From contig JAHALF010000010.1 of the NCBI GenBank assembly GCA_018371275.1, positions 1 to 64,000 of the forward strand: a DNA stretch of 64,000 nt, written 5' to 3'. Shown here piece by piece: positions 9,373 to 18,954 of the stretch (its first letter is position 1; each line of letters starts with the position of its first letter). The notes beneath the pieces were generated by a model. It was not told where the DNA came from. It saw only the letters and a program-made list of their open reading frames with translations, and searched no databases. Origin of the DNA: Clostridiales bacterium (GTDB taxonomy: Bacteria; Bacillota; Clostridia; Lachnospirales; CAG-274). Both the position numbers and the translations under genes were made by a program.

Positions 9373-9450
9373 TTTTTCCTATATTTTAATATAAAATACC
9401 TTTACATTTAATATTAATTTAATATTCAAAAAATTATTTAATTAAAAATT

Positions 9451-9484
9451 AAGATATAATAATATTTTTATTATATCTTTTTTA
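9451..9484. terminator. bidirectional hairpin overlapping the GNAT 3' end
   Basis: AAGATATAATAA (9451-9462) and TTATTATATCTT (9468-9479) form a perfect 12-bp stem followed by T-rich sequence on the plus strand. It fits termination of the small peptide gene and overlaps the last codons of the convergent GNAT gene. Confidence 0.55.
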
Positions 9485-9968
9485 ATATATACTGTACTTC
9501 TATTTGCCCTGCCTCTATTTTACTTTCTTTCTGAAATCCTGTTTCATAAAATCCCAAGTTTTTATAAAATTTTATAGCTTCTACATTATTTTTAAAGGTC
9601 CATAAAACTATGCTATTTATATAATTTTTGCTACAATATAATCGTAAATTACTCAATAACTGATCACCTACATTATGTATAGTATAAATAGCATCTATAT
9701 AAAATGATACTATCTCTATACTAATCTTAGATGTATTTTTATAAATAATGTATCCACATATTTCATTTTTCTTAATGTTTTCTGCAATTATTATATTACC
9801 TTCTTTAAGCAATATATCTTTTAAATATTTTTCTTTTTCATAAACATTTAATTTATTAATAGTAGACTGTAACAAAAACTTAGAAAAGGCCTTTTTCCAC
9901 GAAGATACATATATATTAGCTATATTTTCTAAATCACTTTCTTTTGCATCTCTAATTTTTATTTTCAT
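9471..9968 (-). CDS. GNAT-family N-acetyltransferase
   Basis: About 165 residues, single GNAT domain. It opens with 'KIKIRDAKESDLENIANIYVSSW', the usual first strand and helix, and ends with the 'NNVEAIKFYKNLGFYETG' region that closes the acetyl-CoA fold. The central Q/RxxGxG/A pyrophosphate loop is degenerate ('TIHNVGDQLLSNL'), so activity is likely but the motif is not canonical. A GTG at 9977 overlaps the AAAGGTG ribosome binding site; ATG 9968 has correct spacing and is preferred. The substrate cannot be told from the sequence. It is a single-gene unit between two terminators. Confidence 0.8.
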   Translation of the reverse strand: MKIKIRDAKESDLENIANIYVSSWKKAFSKFLLQSTINKLNVYEKEKYLKDILLKEGNIIIAENIKKNEICGYIIYKNTSKISIEIVSFYIDAIYTIHNVGDQLLSNLRLYCSKNYINSIVLWTFKNNVEAIKFYKNLGFYETGFQKESKIEAGQIEVQYILKKI

Positions 9969-10011
9969 AAATTTCACCTTTAAATATTTTAATAAAATAA
10001 TATTTTAATTA

Positions 10012-10050
10012 TAAAATACCCTATCTAAATTAAGATAAGGTATTTTATAA
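10012..10050. terminator. bidirectional terminator downstream of thyX
   Basis: AAAATACCCTATCT and AGATAAGGTATTTT form a long stem with a 6-base loop, with T-rich flanks on both strands. It ends the leftward thyX transcript ~145 bases after its stop; it also lies upstream of the GNAT gene. Confidence 0.7.
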
Positions 10051-10193
10051 TAATTGTAAAAAATTGTTTTAAAAGCCTAAATATGTATTAATAAAAAATT
10101 TACCATCTATTTAGTTTATTTAACTAATAAACCTATTTTAGTATTAAATATAAAATTAAATTTACATAAGAAAACAAAAATATTATCTTAAAA

Positions 10194-10823
10194 TTATATA
10201 TCTCCAAAAATAGTAGGTAATTTTTCTTTAAACTCATCTAATATCATATTAGCTATTTCCCTTATTTGCGGATGTGCAGATTTATCTGATCTAAGTTTAA
10301 AAAAATGTCTCCAAGCTCTTAAATTCATTGTTACAACTATTTCTGTTTTTAACGAATTAGGTAATATAGCTCTAGCCTCTTCAGGCTTTGCACCATTTTC
10401 TATAAGCATATTATAGTTTTTTTCTATAATAGCCATAGTGTCTAGCCATACTTGTTTATTTTTTATATCCTCTTCACTATCCGATGAGAAAAAGCAAGGT
10501 TCTATAAAAGTTAGCTCATTACCAAATCTATCATTACAATAATTACAATATCTAGTACTTTCTTGGGAATAACTGGCTATCCTATGCCTAACAATCTCGT
10601 GGCTAACCCCTCTATCGCAAATAATTCTTACTGTTATTTTCTCGTGTTCTATAACAGATTCGTGACCAAGTTTTAGAATATTTGTTACAAACTTTTTAGC
10701 ACTTTCTTCACTTACTAAATTTTCACTTTTATAACAAGTTCTACCAGCACGTTCTATTGCTTTTAACATTTCACATTCATTTAATTCTTGTTCTATAACA
10801 TAGCTAGGTTTTATAATATTCAT
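10194..10823 (-). CDS. thyX: flavin-dependent thymidylate synthase ThyX
   Basis: Makes dTMP from dUMP using methylene-THF, FAD and NADPH. 209 residues. The diagnostic ThyX motif RHRxxSxxxxSxR is present as 'RHRIASYSQESTR', with upstream 'HESVIEHEKITVRIICDRGVSHEIV' typical of the FAD pocket. It is last in the recR-side run, 11 bases after recR, with an AAAGGAG site. ThyX use fits an anaerobe that spares reduced folate; no thyA was seen in the window. Confidence 0.96.
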   Translation of the reverse strand: MNIIKPSYVIEQELNECEMLKAIERAGRTCYKSENLVSEESAKKFVTNILKLGHESVIEHEKITVRIICDRGVSHEIVRHRIASYSQESTRYCNYCNDRFGNELTFIEPCFFSSDSEEDIKNKQVWLDTMAIIEKNYNMLIENGAKPEEARAILPNSLKTEIVVTMNLRAWRHFFKLRSDKSAHPQIREIANMILDEFKEKLPTIFGDI

Positions 10824-10834
10824 AATTTTCTCCT

Positions 10835-11434
10835 TTACATTAGTTGTCTACCTTGTAATGCTCTTGAAAGGGTAACTTCGTCTACAAATTCTAAATCTCC
10901 ACCAACTGGAACACCATGTGCTATACGAGATACTTTTATACCTATTGGCTTTAACAGCCTACTAACATACATAGCAGTTGCTTCCCCTTCTATATTAGGA
11001 TTTGTAGCTAATATAACTTCCTTAATATTATCATCTTTAAGTCTTTCTAAAAGCTCTTTTATTTTTATATCTTGTGGTGTAATACCTGTCATTGGAGATA
11101 TAGCACCATTTAAAACATGATATAGCCCTTTATATTCTCTTGTTTTTTCATAAGCTGCCATATCTCTTGGGTCTTCTACAACCATTATCATAGACTTGTC
11201 CCTTTTTTCATTAGAACAAATATGACAAGGGTCTGTATCTGTAATGTTACAACATATAGAGCAATATTTAATACTTTCCTTTGCATCTAATATACTATCT
11301 GCCAATACCTTAGCATTTTCTATAGGCATATTAATTATATAAAAAGCAAGCCTTTGTGCAGACTTGCCCCCTATGCCTGGTAATTTTGATAGTTCTTCTA
11401 TAAGTTTTGTTATTTTATTACCGTAAAAATTCAA
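10835..11434 (-). CDS. recR: recombination mediator RecR
   Basis: 199 residues, RecFOR pathway gap-repair protein. In order: helix-hairpin-helix 'LPGIGGKSAQRLAFY', four-cysteine zinc finger in 'CSICCNITDTDPCHIC', and Toprim domain with 'MVVEDPRDMAAYEKT'. The start is TTG at 11434 with a GAGGTGATT site. It lies 12 bases after ybaB and 413 bases after dnaX, the classic dnaX-ybaB-recR order. Confidence 0.96.
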   Translation of the reverse strand: MNFYGNKITKLIEELSKLPGIGGKSAQRLAFYIINMPIENAKVLADSILDAKESIKYCSICCNITDTDPCHICSNEKRDKSMIMVVEDPRDMAAYEKTREYKGLYHVLNGAISPMTGITPQDIKIKELLERLKDDNIKEVILATNPNIEGEATAMYVSRLLKPIGIKVSRIAHGVPVGGDLEFVDEVTLSRALQGRQLM

Positions 11435-11446
11435 ATTAAATCACCT

Positions 11447-11797
11447 CTAAAAAAGACCACCTGGAAGTCCCATTCCACCTGCAAACTTACCCATTTGACT
11501 AGATGCGGATTCTTCTACTTGTCTAATAGCTTCATTTACAGCTGTTAATATTAAATCTTGTAACATTTCTACATCATCTGGGTCTACTACATCTTTATCT
11601 ATATCTATACTTTTAATTTCTTTTTTTCCAGTTATAACAATTTTTACTGCTCCACCACCACTTGTTATCTCAAATTCTTTTGTTTCTAACTCAGCTTGCA
11701 TTTCCTCCATTTGTTTTTGCATTTTTTGTGCTTGTTTCATAAGGTTATTCATGTTCATTCCACCAGGAAAGCCTCCACCAAATCCGCCTCTTGCCAT
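11447..11797 (-). CDS. ybaB: YbaB/EbfC family nucleoid-associated protein
   Basis: 116-residue dimeric DNA-binding protein of the YbaB/EbfC family. The N terminus is Gly/Met-rich ('RGGFGGGFPGGMNMNNLMKQAQ'), followed by the coiled helix 'KMQKQMEEMQAEL' and the central 'VKIVITGKKEIKSIDID' sheet. It has the usual length and position between dnaX and recR, and an AAGGAGG ribosome binding site. Confidence 0.93.
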   Translation of the reverse strand: MARGGFGGGFPGGMNMNNLMKQAQKMQKQMEEMQAELETKEFEITSGGGAVKIVITGKKEIKSIDIDKDVVDPDDVEMLQDLILTAVNEAIRQVEESASSQMGKFAGGMGLPGGLF

Positions 11798-11913
11798 AAT
11801 ATATATCCTCCTTAAAAATTACTTATAATCATATTATTATTTATTTTATGTTTTAATTTTAAACTATTTTTTTACTTAAATCAACCAAAAATTTTATTTA
11901 TTGAAATTTAAAA

Positions 11914-13500
11914 CTACTCTATACTAACTATCCCTTTAGGAAATAATTTAGTTACATCATCAATATTTATATTTTCATTTTCTCTTTTATTTTCATTATT
12001 AATAACCTTTTTATATTCTATATCATACTTTTGCTTAGAAATAATTTTCACTTCATATTTTTTATTAAATAATTCAAATAAACTTTCTTCAATCATATCT
12101 TTTATATTTTCCAGTCTTCTAATAAAAGCATCATTACAAACAAGATACAAAAATTTATCTTCCAAGCTCTTTGGTATAGCTTGTTGTAAGTAAACTTTTT
12201 CAGGCTCTCTAAATTTATTTATAAGCATTTTATAATTATCTATAGCTACTTTTATATCTTCGGGAATAGCTAATTCCCTATGTTTAATCTTTTCAGGATG
12301 TTCTTTTTTTATGTTTTCTTTTTCTATATATACAGTTTTTGTGCCACTTTCTTGTATCTTCTTTTCTAAAAAACTTATTTTTTGTTTTATATCTATAATA
12401 TCTTCTTCTGATACAGCAGAACAAAGTTTTATACACCCAGCTTCTAAAACAATTCTTTGATCAAAAGCATATTTTAATGTTGCTTGTATTTTAGAAAATT
12501 CATCTATAAGCTTTATTAAATACTGTTTATCTATAGTATTTGATTGATTTTTCAATTTTTCTAATTTTTCTTTAGATATATCTAATGTGTTATCTTTATC
12601 TTTATCTATACTTGATATAAGTAGATTTCTTATATGATTTATCAAATCTGATACAAATTGACTTATATCCCTACCATTTTGCACCATTTCATCTATTATA
12701 GAAATTATATCTAAATCAGAAAAATTTACTATTGCATCTATAAATCTAAAAAATATTTCATCATCAACAGCCCCTACAGTTTCTAAAACTTTATTTAATG
12801 TTATTTTTTCTCCATAATAAAATGATATACATTGATCTAATATACTAAGTGCATCTCTCATTGCTCCATCTGATATTTTAGCTATATAATATAAAGCTTC
12901 TTCTTCTATGTCAATGTTTTCATCTTCCATATATGTCTTAATAGCCTCTACCATATCAATATTAGATATTCTTTTAAAATCAAATCTTTGGCATCTTGAT
13001 AGTATAGTAACTGGTATTTTATGAGGATCTGTTGTAGCTAAAATAAATATTACATAGCTAGGTGGCTCTTCTAAAGTTTTTAATAGGGCATTAAAAGCAC
13101 CTATTGAGAGCATATGTACTTCATCTATTATATATACCTTATATTTTCCATCTGTTGGAGGATATTTTATTTCCTCTCTTATTTCCCTAATATCATCTAC
13201 ACCATTATTACTTGCTGCATCTATTTCAGATATGTTTAAATTCCTATTTTCATTAAAAGCTAAACACATACTACATTTGTCACAAGGTGAATTATTTACA
13301 GGCTCTTTACAGTTTAATAGTTTGGCAAATATTTTAGCTGTAGATGTCTTGCCTGTTCCTCTTGTCCCACAAAATAAATATGCATGGCTTATTCTATTTG
13401 ACTCTATTTGATTTTTTAATGTTTTTACTATATGACTTTGCCCTATTACTTGTTCAAAATTTTTAGGTCTAAGTTTTCTATATAATGCTATATATCCCAT
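11914..13500 (-). CDS. dnaX: DNA polymerase III subunits gamma/tau, DnaX
   Basis: Clamp-loader ATPase of the replicative polymerase. 528 residues. Walker A 'GTRGTGKTSTAK' near residue 45, a four-cysteine zinc module around 'NCKEPVNNSPCDKCSMC', Walker B 'YIIDEVHML', sensor 1 'ATTDPHKIP' and the arginine finger 'SRCQRFDFKR' are all seen. The C-terminal part beyond ~360 is charged and divergent, as expected for the tau region binding the polymerase. No slippery run that would force a gamma frameshift was noted. It is followed by ybaB after a 116-base gap. Confidence 0.96.
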   Translation of the reverse strand: MGYIALYRKLRPKNFEQVIGQSHIVKTLKNQIESNRISHAYLFCGTRGTGKTSTAKIFAKLLNCKEPVNNSPCDKCSMCLAFNENRNLNISEIDAASNNGVDDIREIREEIKYPPTDGKYKVYIIDEVHMLSIGAFNALLKTLEEPPSYVIFILATTDPHKIPVTILSRCQRFDFKRISNIDMVEAIKTYMEDENIDIEEEALYYIAKISDGAMRDALSILDQCISFYYGEKITLNKVLETVGAVDDEIFFRFIDAIVNFSDLDIISIIDEMVQNGRDISQFVSDLINHIRNLLISSIDKDKDNTLDISKEKLEKLKNQSNTIDKQYLIKLIDEFSKIQATLKYAFDQRIVLEAGCIKLCSAVSEEDIIDIKQKISFLEKKIQESGTKTVYIEKENIKKEHPEKIKHRELAIPEDIKVAIDNYKMLINKFREPEKVYLQQAIPKSLEDKFLYLVCNDAFIRRLENIKDMIEESLFELFNKKYEVKIISKQKYDIEYKKVINNENKRENENINIDDVTKLFPKGIVSIE

Positions 13501-13511
13501 ATTTTTCTCCT

Positions 13512-14306
13512 TTAAACATACTTAGCAATATTTAAAACTATTCTATCTTTTTTAGTTTTACCTATAATATCCAAAACTTTTATTCTTCCTAGCCCTCTAA
13601 GAGTTATTATATCTCCTAATTTAATATTTTTAGAACCATTTGTCTCTACAACAAAATTTATAAAAGCTTTTTCTCCTTTTATATAACTTGATATTTTACC
13701 TCTGGAAATATTAAATGCTCCAGACAAAACAGCATCTAACCTAAGAGATGATATTATAATATTTTTTTCTTCCATATTAGTACATTTAACATTATAGTCT
13801 TTTAAATTTAATATTTTAGTTTTAATTTTTGTAGCTCCAACTTTTTCTAAATTTATATTTACATAATCTATTATATCATTTTTTAAAAAGCACATTGCTT
13901 TATTATCTTCTATAATGATATCTCCAACTTTTGTTCTTTCAATACCAAGACCTAATATTGAACCTAAAAAATCTCTATGCGTAAGCTCCCTGCTATATCT
14001 TTCATTATATGTTATCTCCAATAAAGATATAGGGAAATAATTTTTTTCTGGTTCTATATATTCTGGGAAAAACCCTATAATTCCTCTTTCTGCTTCTTCA
14101 AATCCACCAAAAAATAATATATTTTGTTTTAAAACTTGATTGGCTAAAATAGATTTTATTTCTAAATATTTTAATATTGGTAAAAAATCTGAAAATGTAC
14201 TTTCATAATTTTTAACACAAAAATTTAACTGATCTATTATTTTAGAAAATAAAATTTTATCTTCTTTATTTTGTACATTAATTAATGCCTGTTGCTTATT
14301 AAACAT
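13512..14306 (-). CDS. ylmH: YlmH-like S4-domain RNA-binding protein
   Basis: 264 residues. The N-terminal half contains 'FFGGFEEAERGIIGFFPEYIE', typical of the YlmH family; the C-terminal ~70 residues form an S4 RNA-binding domain ('DAVLSGAFNISRGKISSYIKGEKAFIN', then 'DIITLRGLGRIKVLDI'). YlmH is genetically linked to cell division in Gram-positives and homologues have been tied to ribosome-associated quality control. It sits after yggT and sepF, as in other Firmicutes, and directly before dnaX (11-base gap). Confidence 0.9.
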   Translation of the reverse strand: MFNKQQALINVQNKEDKILFSKIIDQLNFCVKNYESTFSDFLPILKYLEIKSILANQVLKQNILFFGGFEEAERGIIGFFPEYIEPEKNYFPISLLEITYNERYSRELTHRDFLGSILGLGIERTKVGDIIIEDNKAMCFLKNDIIDYVNINLEKVGATKIKTKILNLKDYNVKCTNMEEKNIIISSLRLDAVLSGAFNISRGKISSYIKGEKAFINFVVETNGSKNIKLGDIITLRGLGRIKVLDIIGKTKKDRIVLNIAKYV

Positions 14307-14342
14307 AATAAACCCTTTCTTTTTTACTTAGATAATAAAATT

Positions 14343-14371
14343 AACTCTAGTAGTATTAACTATCTAGAGTT
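14343..14371 (-). repeat. intercistronic hairpin between yggT and ylmH
   Basis: AACTCTAG (14343-14350) and CTAGAGTT (14364-14371) form an 8-bp stem with a 13-base loop. On the leftward transcript it is followed by TTAATTTTATT, a weak T-run. It could be an attenuator or processing site. Confidence 0.4.
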
Positions 14372-14376
14372 TTTAT

Positions 14377-14652
14377 CTATCCTATAAGAATATTATATAA
14401 TATAGTTTGTATAGCTTGCAAAATTAAAATTAAAATAATAGGTGAAAAATCAATCATCATTCCATCACCTAAAGGAGATTTTCTTAAAATTTGTCTTATA
14501 GGATATAAAAGAGGCTCAGACAAACTGTATACAATTTTTACTAAAACACTATTTCTATCAATTGGTATCCAAGATAATAAAACTCGTATTAAAATAATCC
14601 AGTCTATAATTCTTATTAAAGCTTCAAAAGAGTTAAAAATTAAAATATTCAT
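14377..14652 (-). CDS. yggT: YggT family membrane protein
   Basis: 91 residues with two hydrophobic segments (about residues 10-30 and 70-90) around a short loop with 'LLSWIPIDRNSVLVKIVYSLSEPLLYPIR', the hallmark of the YggT family. The function is poorly known; it is encoded with sepF and ylmH in most Firmicutes and suspected to act at the division site or in membrane assembly. The AAAGGAAGG site is 8 bases before ATG. Confidence 0.92.
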   Translation of the reverse strand: MNILIFNSFEALIRIIDWIILIRVLLSWIPIDRNSVLVKIVYSLSEPLLYPIRQILRKSPLGDGMMIDFSPIILILILQAIQTILYNILIG

Positions 14653-14667
14653 TGTATCGCCTTCCTT

Positions 14668-15153
14668 TTATCTCCACATAGAATTAGGTATTTTTATACC
14701 ACTTGCTTGCAATTTATCCTTAAGTTCTCCAGACATTTCTACATTAATAGGAGCAATAATCATTATTTTATCTGATATAAGCTGTATGTTACCCTCTAAA
14801 GCATAACTAGCACCACATAAAAAATCGCTTATTCTTTGAGATATTTCATATTCAACAGTTTCTAAATTTACAACTACTATATTCCTATCTTTTATTTGAG
14901 ATACAACATCTGCTGCATCTTCAAGAGTAGTTGGATTAAACATACAAACACCCATTTGAACACTTGTATTTATATTTACAATATTAGACCCTGGTCTTTT
15001 TGTTGAATATCTATTAAAAGATGTTACATTACTGCTAGGTTGTCTTATAGAATCTCTTTCTAATTCTTCTTCTTCAAATTCTTCCATTTCATCATAATCG
15101 TCATCATAGTCATCTCCAAAAAACATATTTTTCATTTTGTCCATTATACTCAT
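14668..15153 (-). CDS. sepF: cell division protein SepF
   Basis: FtsZ-bundling, membrane-binding division protein. About 161 residues from the ATG at 15153, chosen because GGAGG lies 8 bases before it; an upstream in-frame ATG (15192) would overlap the end of yggS and has no ribosome binding site. The N-terminal amphipathic 'MSIMDKMKNMFFG' fits membrane binding. A D/E-rich acidic stretch (about residues 13-35) follows, then the DUF552 core ('VVVNLETVEYEISQRISDFLCGASYALEG'). Confidence 0.94.
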   Translation of the reverse strand: MSIMDKMKNMFFGDDYDDDYDEMEEFEEEELERDSIRQPSSNVTSFNRYSTKRPGSNIVNINTSVQMGVCMFNPTTLEDAADVVSQIKDRNIVVVNLETVEYEISQRISDFLCGASYALEGNIQLISDKIMIIAPINVEMSGELKDKLQASGIKIPNSMWR

Positions 15154-15172
15154 TTTATCTATCCTCCAAAAT

Positions 15173-15871
15173 TTAGTAATTTCTTCTTCCAAATATACCC
15201 GTTCCTATACGTACTATATTAGCACCCTCTTCAATTGCAACCTCATAATCATTTGTCATGCCCATAGATAAGTATTTCATATTTATATTATCTTTATTTT
15301 TATGCTGTATGTCAATAAATAATTTTCTCATTTTTCCGAAATATTGTGCGTTTTGTCTTGGATTTTCAACAAAAGGTGCTACGCACATAAGTCCATTTAG
15401 TATTACATTTTTAAAATTTTGCATATTTTCTAAAATATATGGTAAATCTTGCTCCATCAATCCGTGCTTTGACTGCTCATTTGCTATATTAATTTCTAGA
15501 AGTATAGGCATCACTATATTAGAATTTAAAGCTCTTTTATTTATTTCTTCTAATAATCTAAAACTATTTACAGATTGAATAAGATTAACTTTATCTATTA
15601 TATATTTTACTTTATTGGTCTGTAAATTTCCTATAAAATGCCAAGACACATTACCTACTTCGTCATATTTTTCTAAAAACTCTTGAGCCTTATTTTCACC
15701 AAATGTATTTATACCTAATTCTTTTAAAATTTTTATTCTTTCTATATCTATAGTCTTTGTAACCCCTATAATGTCTATATCATCAATTTTCCTATTTGCT
15801 TTCATACAAGCTTTTTCAATATTATTCCTAATAATATCTAAATTTTTTGATATTATATCTTTTTCTGTCAT
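15173..15871 (-). CDS. yggS: YggS-type PLP homeostasis protein
   Basis: 232-residue single-domain TIM-barrel PLP-binding protein without known enzyme activity, needed for vitamin B6 homeostasis (YlmE in Bacillus). The PLP lysine is in 'DIIGVTKTIDIERI' and the family signature 'WHFIGNLQTNKVKYI' is present, with 'LSMGMTNDYEVAIEEGANIVRIGTGIFG' at the end. It overlaps the upstream gene by 4 bases (ATGA), indicating translational coupling, and lies before sepF as in many Gram-positives. Confidence 0.94.
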   Translation of the reverse strand: MTEKDIISKNLDIIRNNIEKACMKANRKIDDIDIIGVTKTIDIERIKILKELGINTFGENKAQEFLEKYDEVGNVSWHFIGNLQTNKVKYIIDKVNLIQSVNSFRLLEEINKRALNSNIVMPILLEINIANEQSKHGLMEQDLPYILENMQNFKNVILNGLMCVAPFVENPRQNAQYFGKMRKLFIDIQHKNKDNINMKYLSMGMTNDYEVAIEEGANIVRIGTGIFGRRNY

Positions 15872-17628
15872 TTAGTAACCATTTCCTCTCCTTTTACAGC
15901 AGATAAATCTGGAGCATATCTATCATAAAGTTTAATCTCAGTATTTAAGCTTGGATCTAGTATTATAAATTGGTCATTTTGTACAGAACCTTCTGTATCT
16001 ATATTTTTAAAACTGTATATACCAGAATTTACAACAAATATACCTTTTTTAGTAAATATTTCATTTAACTGTAATTCTTGTTTTGTCTGTTGATTTATTA
16101 TTTTATCCCCTATATCTATTATTCCTGGTGATATAGAAATATATGAATATTCCCCATTATCATCTTTTCCAGATATTTGTATAGGCACACTTATAGTTTC
16201 TCCTGTTGTAGTTTTTTTAGTAACAGTATTATCTACAATATAACTTTCAGGTACTTTTAGAAGATCTTCTTCTGAAATTGCACTTAAATGTATTTTAAAT
16301 CCCTCTTTTGGTTTGCTAAGCTCAAAACTAATATTACGTTTATCTATAAAATCTATCATATTTTTATTAGATTTCATTAAAACATATGTTTCCTTTTCAG
16401 ATGTCTCTAGCTTTTCCACAATAACCTCTAAAGGACTTAAATTTCCATTATCATTAATATATATTTGTCTAGTTTCTCCTAATTCCCAACTAGATATATT
16501 TTCTGTTTTTATATAACTTGCTATGTAAAAATTATTATCTTTAACTATTTTAAAAACAGGTTCACTCTCTATAACATTTACCTTAAATTGATTTTCTTCT
16601 TTAGGTTGCATCAATGTTTGCTCTTTTGTTAACTTGTCCATATTCTCTAAATTAAATGTTTCCTCTAGGCCATCTACATAGTACGATACTATACCAGAAT
16701 CAGTAGAAATTATATTTTCCATATTTTTATTTACTGTTTGTTCTTTAGAAGCTTTTTGACTAGATAAATCTTGAACACTCCCAGTATTTTCAGATAATAA
16801 CATTTGATTTCTTATTGTAAGCTTTTTCTTAATAGAATCTTTTATTTCATAAATTTTTGACACATTATATGTAGATAATCCATTTATAGATTTATCTAAT
16901 GATTTTTGTATTTGAGAATCTATTTTTTTTGCATCTTCATAAAATATTGATAGCTCATTTCTTTGCTCTTGAAGTTGCAATATTTTTTCATTAATAATAG
17001 CTATATCCTCTTCCGCTGTTTTTATCTCATCTTGATTTTTTACTGTTGCAATTAGTTCACCTTTTTTTATTCTTTCATTATCACCTTTATTAAATGTAAG
17101 TACACCATTTTTAGATGCCTTATAAACTGCTTCATCTCTTATAATAACCCCTTTAGCTTGTGTACTATCTTCTATTGAACCATATTCAATAGTTTCATAA
17201 TCTATAGGCTTTTTATTTAAACTTTTTGATATTGAAACACCAAAATATGATATAATAAGTACAAATATAGTAATAGTAAATAATCTGTATAATATAGGAA
17301 TGTTTCTATTTTTAGGTTTTTTCTTTGACCTATATATTTTTTTATTTTGTATGGTACTAGTATTTGTATTGTATCTATCGTACCTTTCATAATTTTTATT
17401 TGTATAAGTCCTACTACTATTGCTATTACTGTATGTATTATATCTATTTGTTTTAGGCTGACTGTTATTATTATATACTCTATTATAAGTTGGAACTTTT
17501 GGATATGCTTGTCTATTATAATTACTTATTTTATCTTGTCGTTTCTTTTCTATACTAGTTATATTCTGTTTTTTAGCAGAATTTTTTTTTGTAGATGTAT
17601 TTTTAGTCTTTTTATTATTCCTATCCAT
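15868..17628 (-). CDS. HlyD-like membrane-anchored protein of the sepF cluster
   Basis: 586 residues. The first ~105 are basic and N/T/Y/K-rich, predicted cytoplasmic and disordered. One transmembrane segment follows at about 110-132 ('RLFTITIFVLIISYFGVSI'). The extracytoplasmic part has a lipoyl-like half-motif ('GVLTFNKGDNERIKKGELIATVKN'), a helical hairpin (about 195-290) and later beta-barrel segments, as in HlyD/RND-type adaptors. Similar proteins precede yggS-sepF in clostridial genomes and may be envelope or division factors rather than exporter subunits; no ABC or RND partner is present. It is first of the leftward division/replication run, with an AAGGAGG site. Confidence 0.75.
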   Translation of the reverse strand: MDRNNKKTKNTSTKKNSAKKQNITSIEKKRQDKISNYNRQAYPKVPTYNRVYNNNSQPKTNRYNTYSNSNSSRTYTNKNYERYDRYNTNTSTIQNKKIYRSKKKPKNRNIPILYRLFTITIFVLIISYFGVSISKSLNKKPIDYETIEYGSIEDSTQAKGVIIRDEAVYKASKNGVLTFNKGDNERIKKGELIATVKNQDEIKTAEEDIAIINEKILQLQEQRNELSIFYEDAKKIDSQIQKSLDKSINGLSTYNVSKIYEIKDSIKKKLTIRNQMLLSENTGSVQDLSSQKASKEQTVNKNMENIISTDSGIVSYYVDGLEETFNLENMDKLTKEQTLMQPKEENQFKVNVIESEPVFKIVKDNNFYIASYIKTENISSWELGETRQIYINDNGNLSPLEVIVEKLETSEKETYVLMKSNKNMIDFIDKRNISFELSKPKEGFKIHLSAISEEDLLKVPESYIVDNTVTKKTTTGETISVPIQISGKDDNGEYSYISISPGIIDIGDKIINQQTKQELQLNEIFTKKGIFVVNSGIYSFKNIDTEGSVQNDQFIILDPSLNTEIKLYDRYAPDLSAVKGEEMVTK

Positions 17629-17718
17629 AAGTCACCTCCTTATATTTTTATAATGGCTTGTAATATATTTAAAATAATATTTATATAATATATAAATAAA
17701 AAGTAAAGTAGTGATAAA

Positions 17719-18888
17719 GTGAAACATTTAAAAAATTTAAGCTATTACATTATACCATTGTTAGTTGCATTTTTCAATATATTAATTATAATTGTTCCCA
17801 ATGTAGTAATATCTTCAGCACAAGATGGTCTATTATTATGGTTTAATAAAATAATACCTTCTATTTTACCTTTTTTAATAGGTACTAATATATTAATACA
17901 TTTAGGATTTATAGACTTTTTAGGAACACTATTAGATCCTTTTATGAAAAGATTTTTTAATATATCTGGATGTGGTGCATTTGCATTAGTTTTGGGAATG
18001 TTATCAGGATATCCAGTTGGCGCAAAAATAACAGCTAGTTTAAGAGAAAATAATAAGTTATCCCAAATAGAAGCTCAAAGATTAGCTAGTTTTACTAATA
18101 ATTCTGGACCCCTTTTTATAATAGGAGCTATTGGTATAGGAATGTTTAAAAATGTATATATTGGGTATTTAATATTATTTATTCATTACATATCTGCTAT
18201 AACAGTAGGATTTATATTTAGATTTTATAAAAAGTCTGGAGCTATAATAATCAATAATAATGTTTCTTTTAAAGAAGCTCTATTAAAATTAAAACTAGCA
18301 AGAATAAAAAGCAATAAAACTATTGGTCAAATTTTAGGTGAAAGTGTAAAAAGTAGTTTAGAAACAATATCTATGGTAGGTGGTTTTGTAATATTATTTT
18401 CTGTTATTTCAGAACTTTTTAAAATATCTGGTGTATTTGAAAAATTAGGTAAAATAATATTTCCTACTAATTTACAACCTTTTAGTAATGGTATTTTTAT
18501 GGGAATTATAGAAATAACAAATGGTATAAATATTTTATCCTCTATAGATGGTGTAAATGCTATAATTATTACTTGTGGTCTTGTATCCTTTTCTGGTTTG
18601 TCTATATTAGCACAAACATCTAGTATGATATTTAAATCAGATATAAAAATGAACATATATTTTGTATCTAAAGTATTACATAGTATTTTTTCAATTTTAT
18701 ACAGCATTATGTGCATACCTGTATTTAATAAATTGCTATTAAATACTACAACATCAGCTTTTAATAATTTTAATAATTCAAACCTTAAACATTCTTCTAT
18801 ATATTTTTTATTAAGTATACTTATATTAGTATTATTAGCTATATTTTGTAAATATTTTTTTAAGAAAAAAATGAAACTTCTAAAATAA
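17719..18888 (+). CDS. ylbJ: sporulation integral membrane protein YlbJ
   Basis: 389 residues, about eight to ten membrane segments, nucleoside-recognition (Gate) type fold with the signature 'LGMLSGYPVGAKI' and a later 'FMGIIEITNGINIL'. YlbJ is needed for spore cortex formation in Bacillus and is widely found in spore formers. The start is GTG 17719, with only a weak ribosome binding site; the next Met is far inside the first membrane segment. It is divergent from the hlyD-like gene. Confidence 0.88.
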   Translation: MKHLKNLSYYIIPLLVAFFNILIIIVPNVVISSAQDGLLLWFNKIIPSILPFLIGTNILIHLGFIDFLGTLLDPFMKRFFNISGCGAFALVLGMLSGYPVGAKITASLRENNKLSQIEAQRLASFTNNSGPLFIIGAIGIGMFKNVYIGYLILFIHYISAITVGFIFRFYKKSGAIIINNNVSFKEALLKLKLARIKSNKTIGQILGESVKSSLETISMVGGFVILFSVISELFKISGVFEKLGKIIFPTNLQPFSNGIFMGIIEITNGINILSSIDGVNAIIITCGLVSFSGLSILAQTSSMIFKSDIKMNIYFVSKVLHSIFSILYSIMCIPVFNKLLLNTTTSAFNNFNNSNLKHSSIYFLLSILILVLLAIFCKYFFKKKMKLLK

Positions 18889-18892
18889 TTTT

Positions 18893-18921
18893 TTGACAAA
18901 ATATATGTATTATTATATAAT
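18893..18921 (+). promoter_or_regulatory. consensus sigma-A promoter for rluA-like/rnhA
   Basis: TTGACA (18893-18898), 17-base spacer and TATAAT (18916-18921): a perfect consensus, 33 bases before the next start codon. It overlaps nothing coding, beginning just after ylbJ. Confidence 0.85.
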
Positions 18922-18954
18922 TTATTATTAGATAAAATTTATTGTAGGTGAAAT

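Noticed and set aside
18327..18899. 190-residue minus-strand frame opposite ylbJ
   Set aside because: Lacks a ribosome binding site, composition is that of an antisense frame; YlbJ signature lies on the plus strand.
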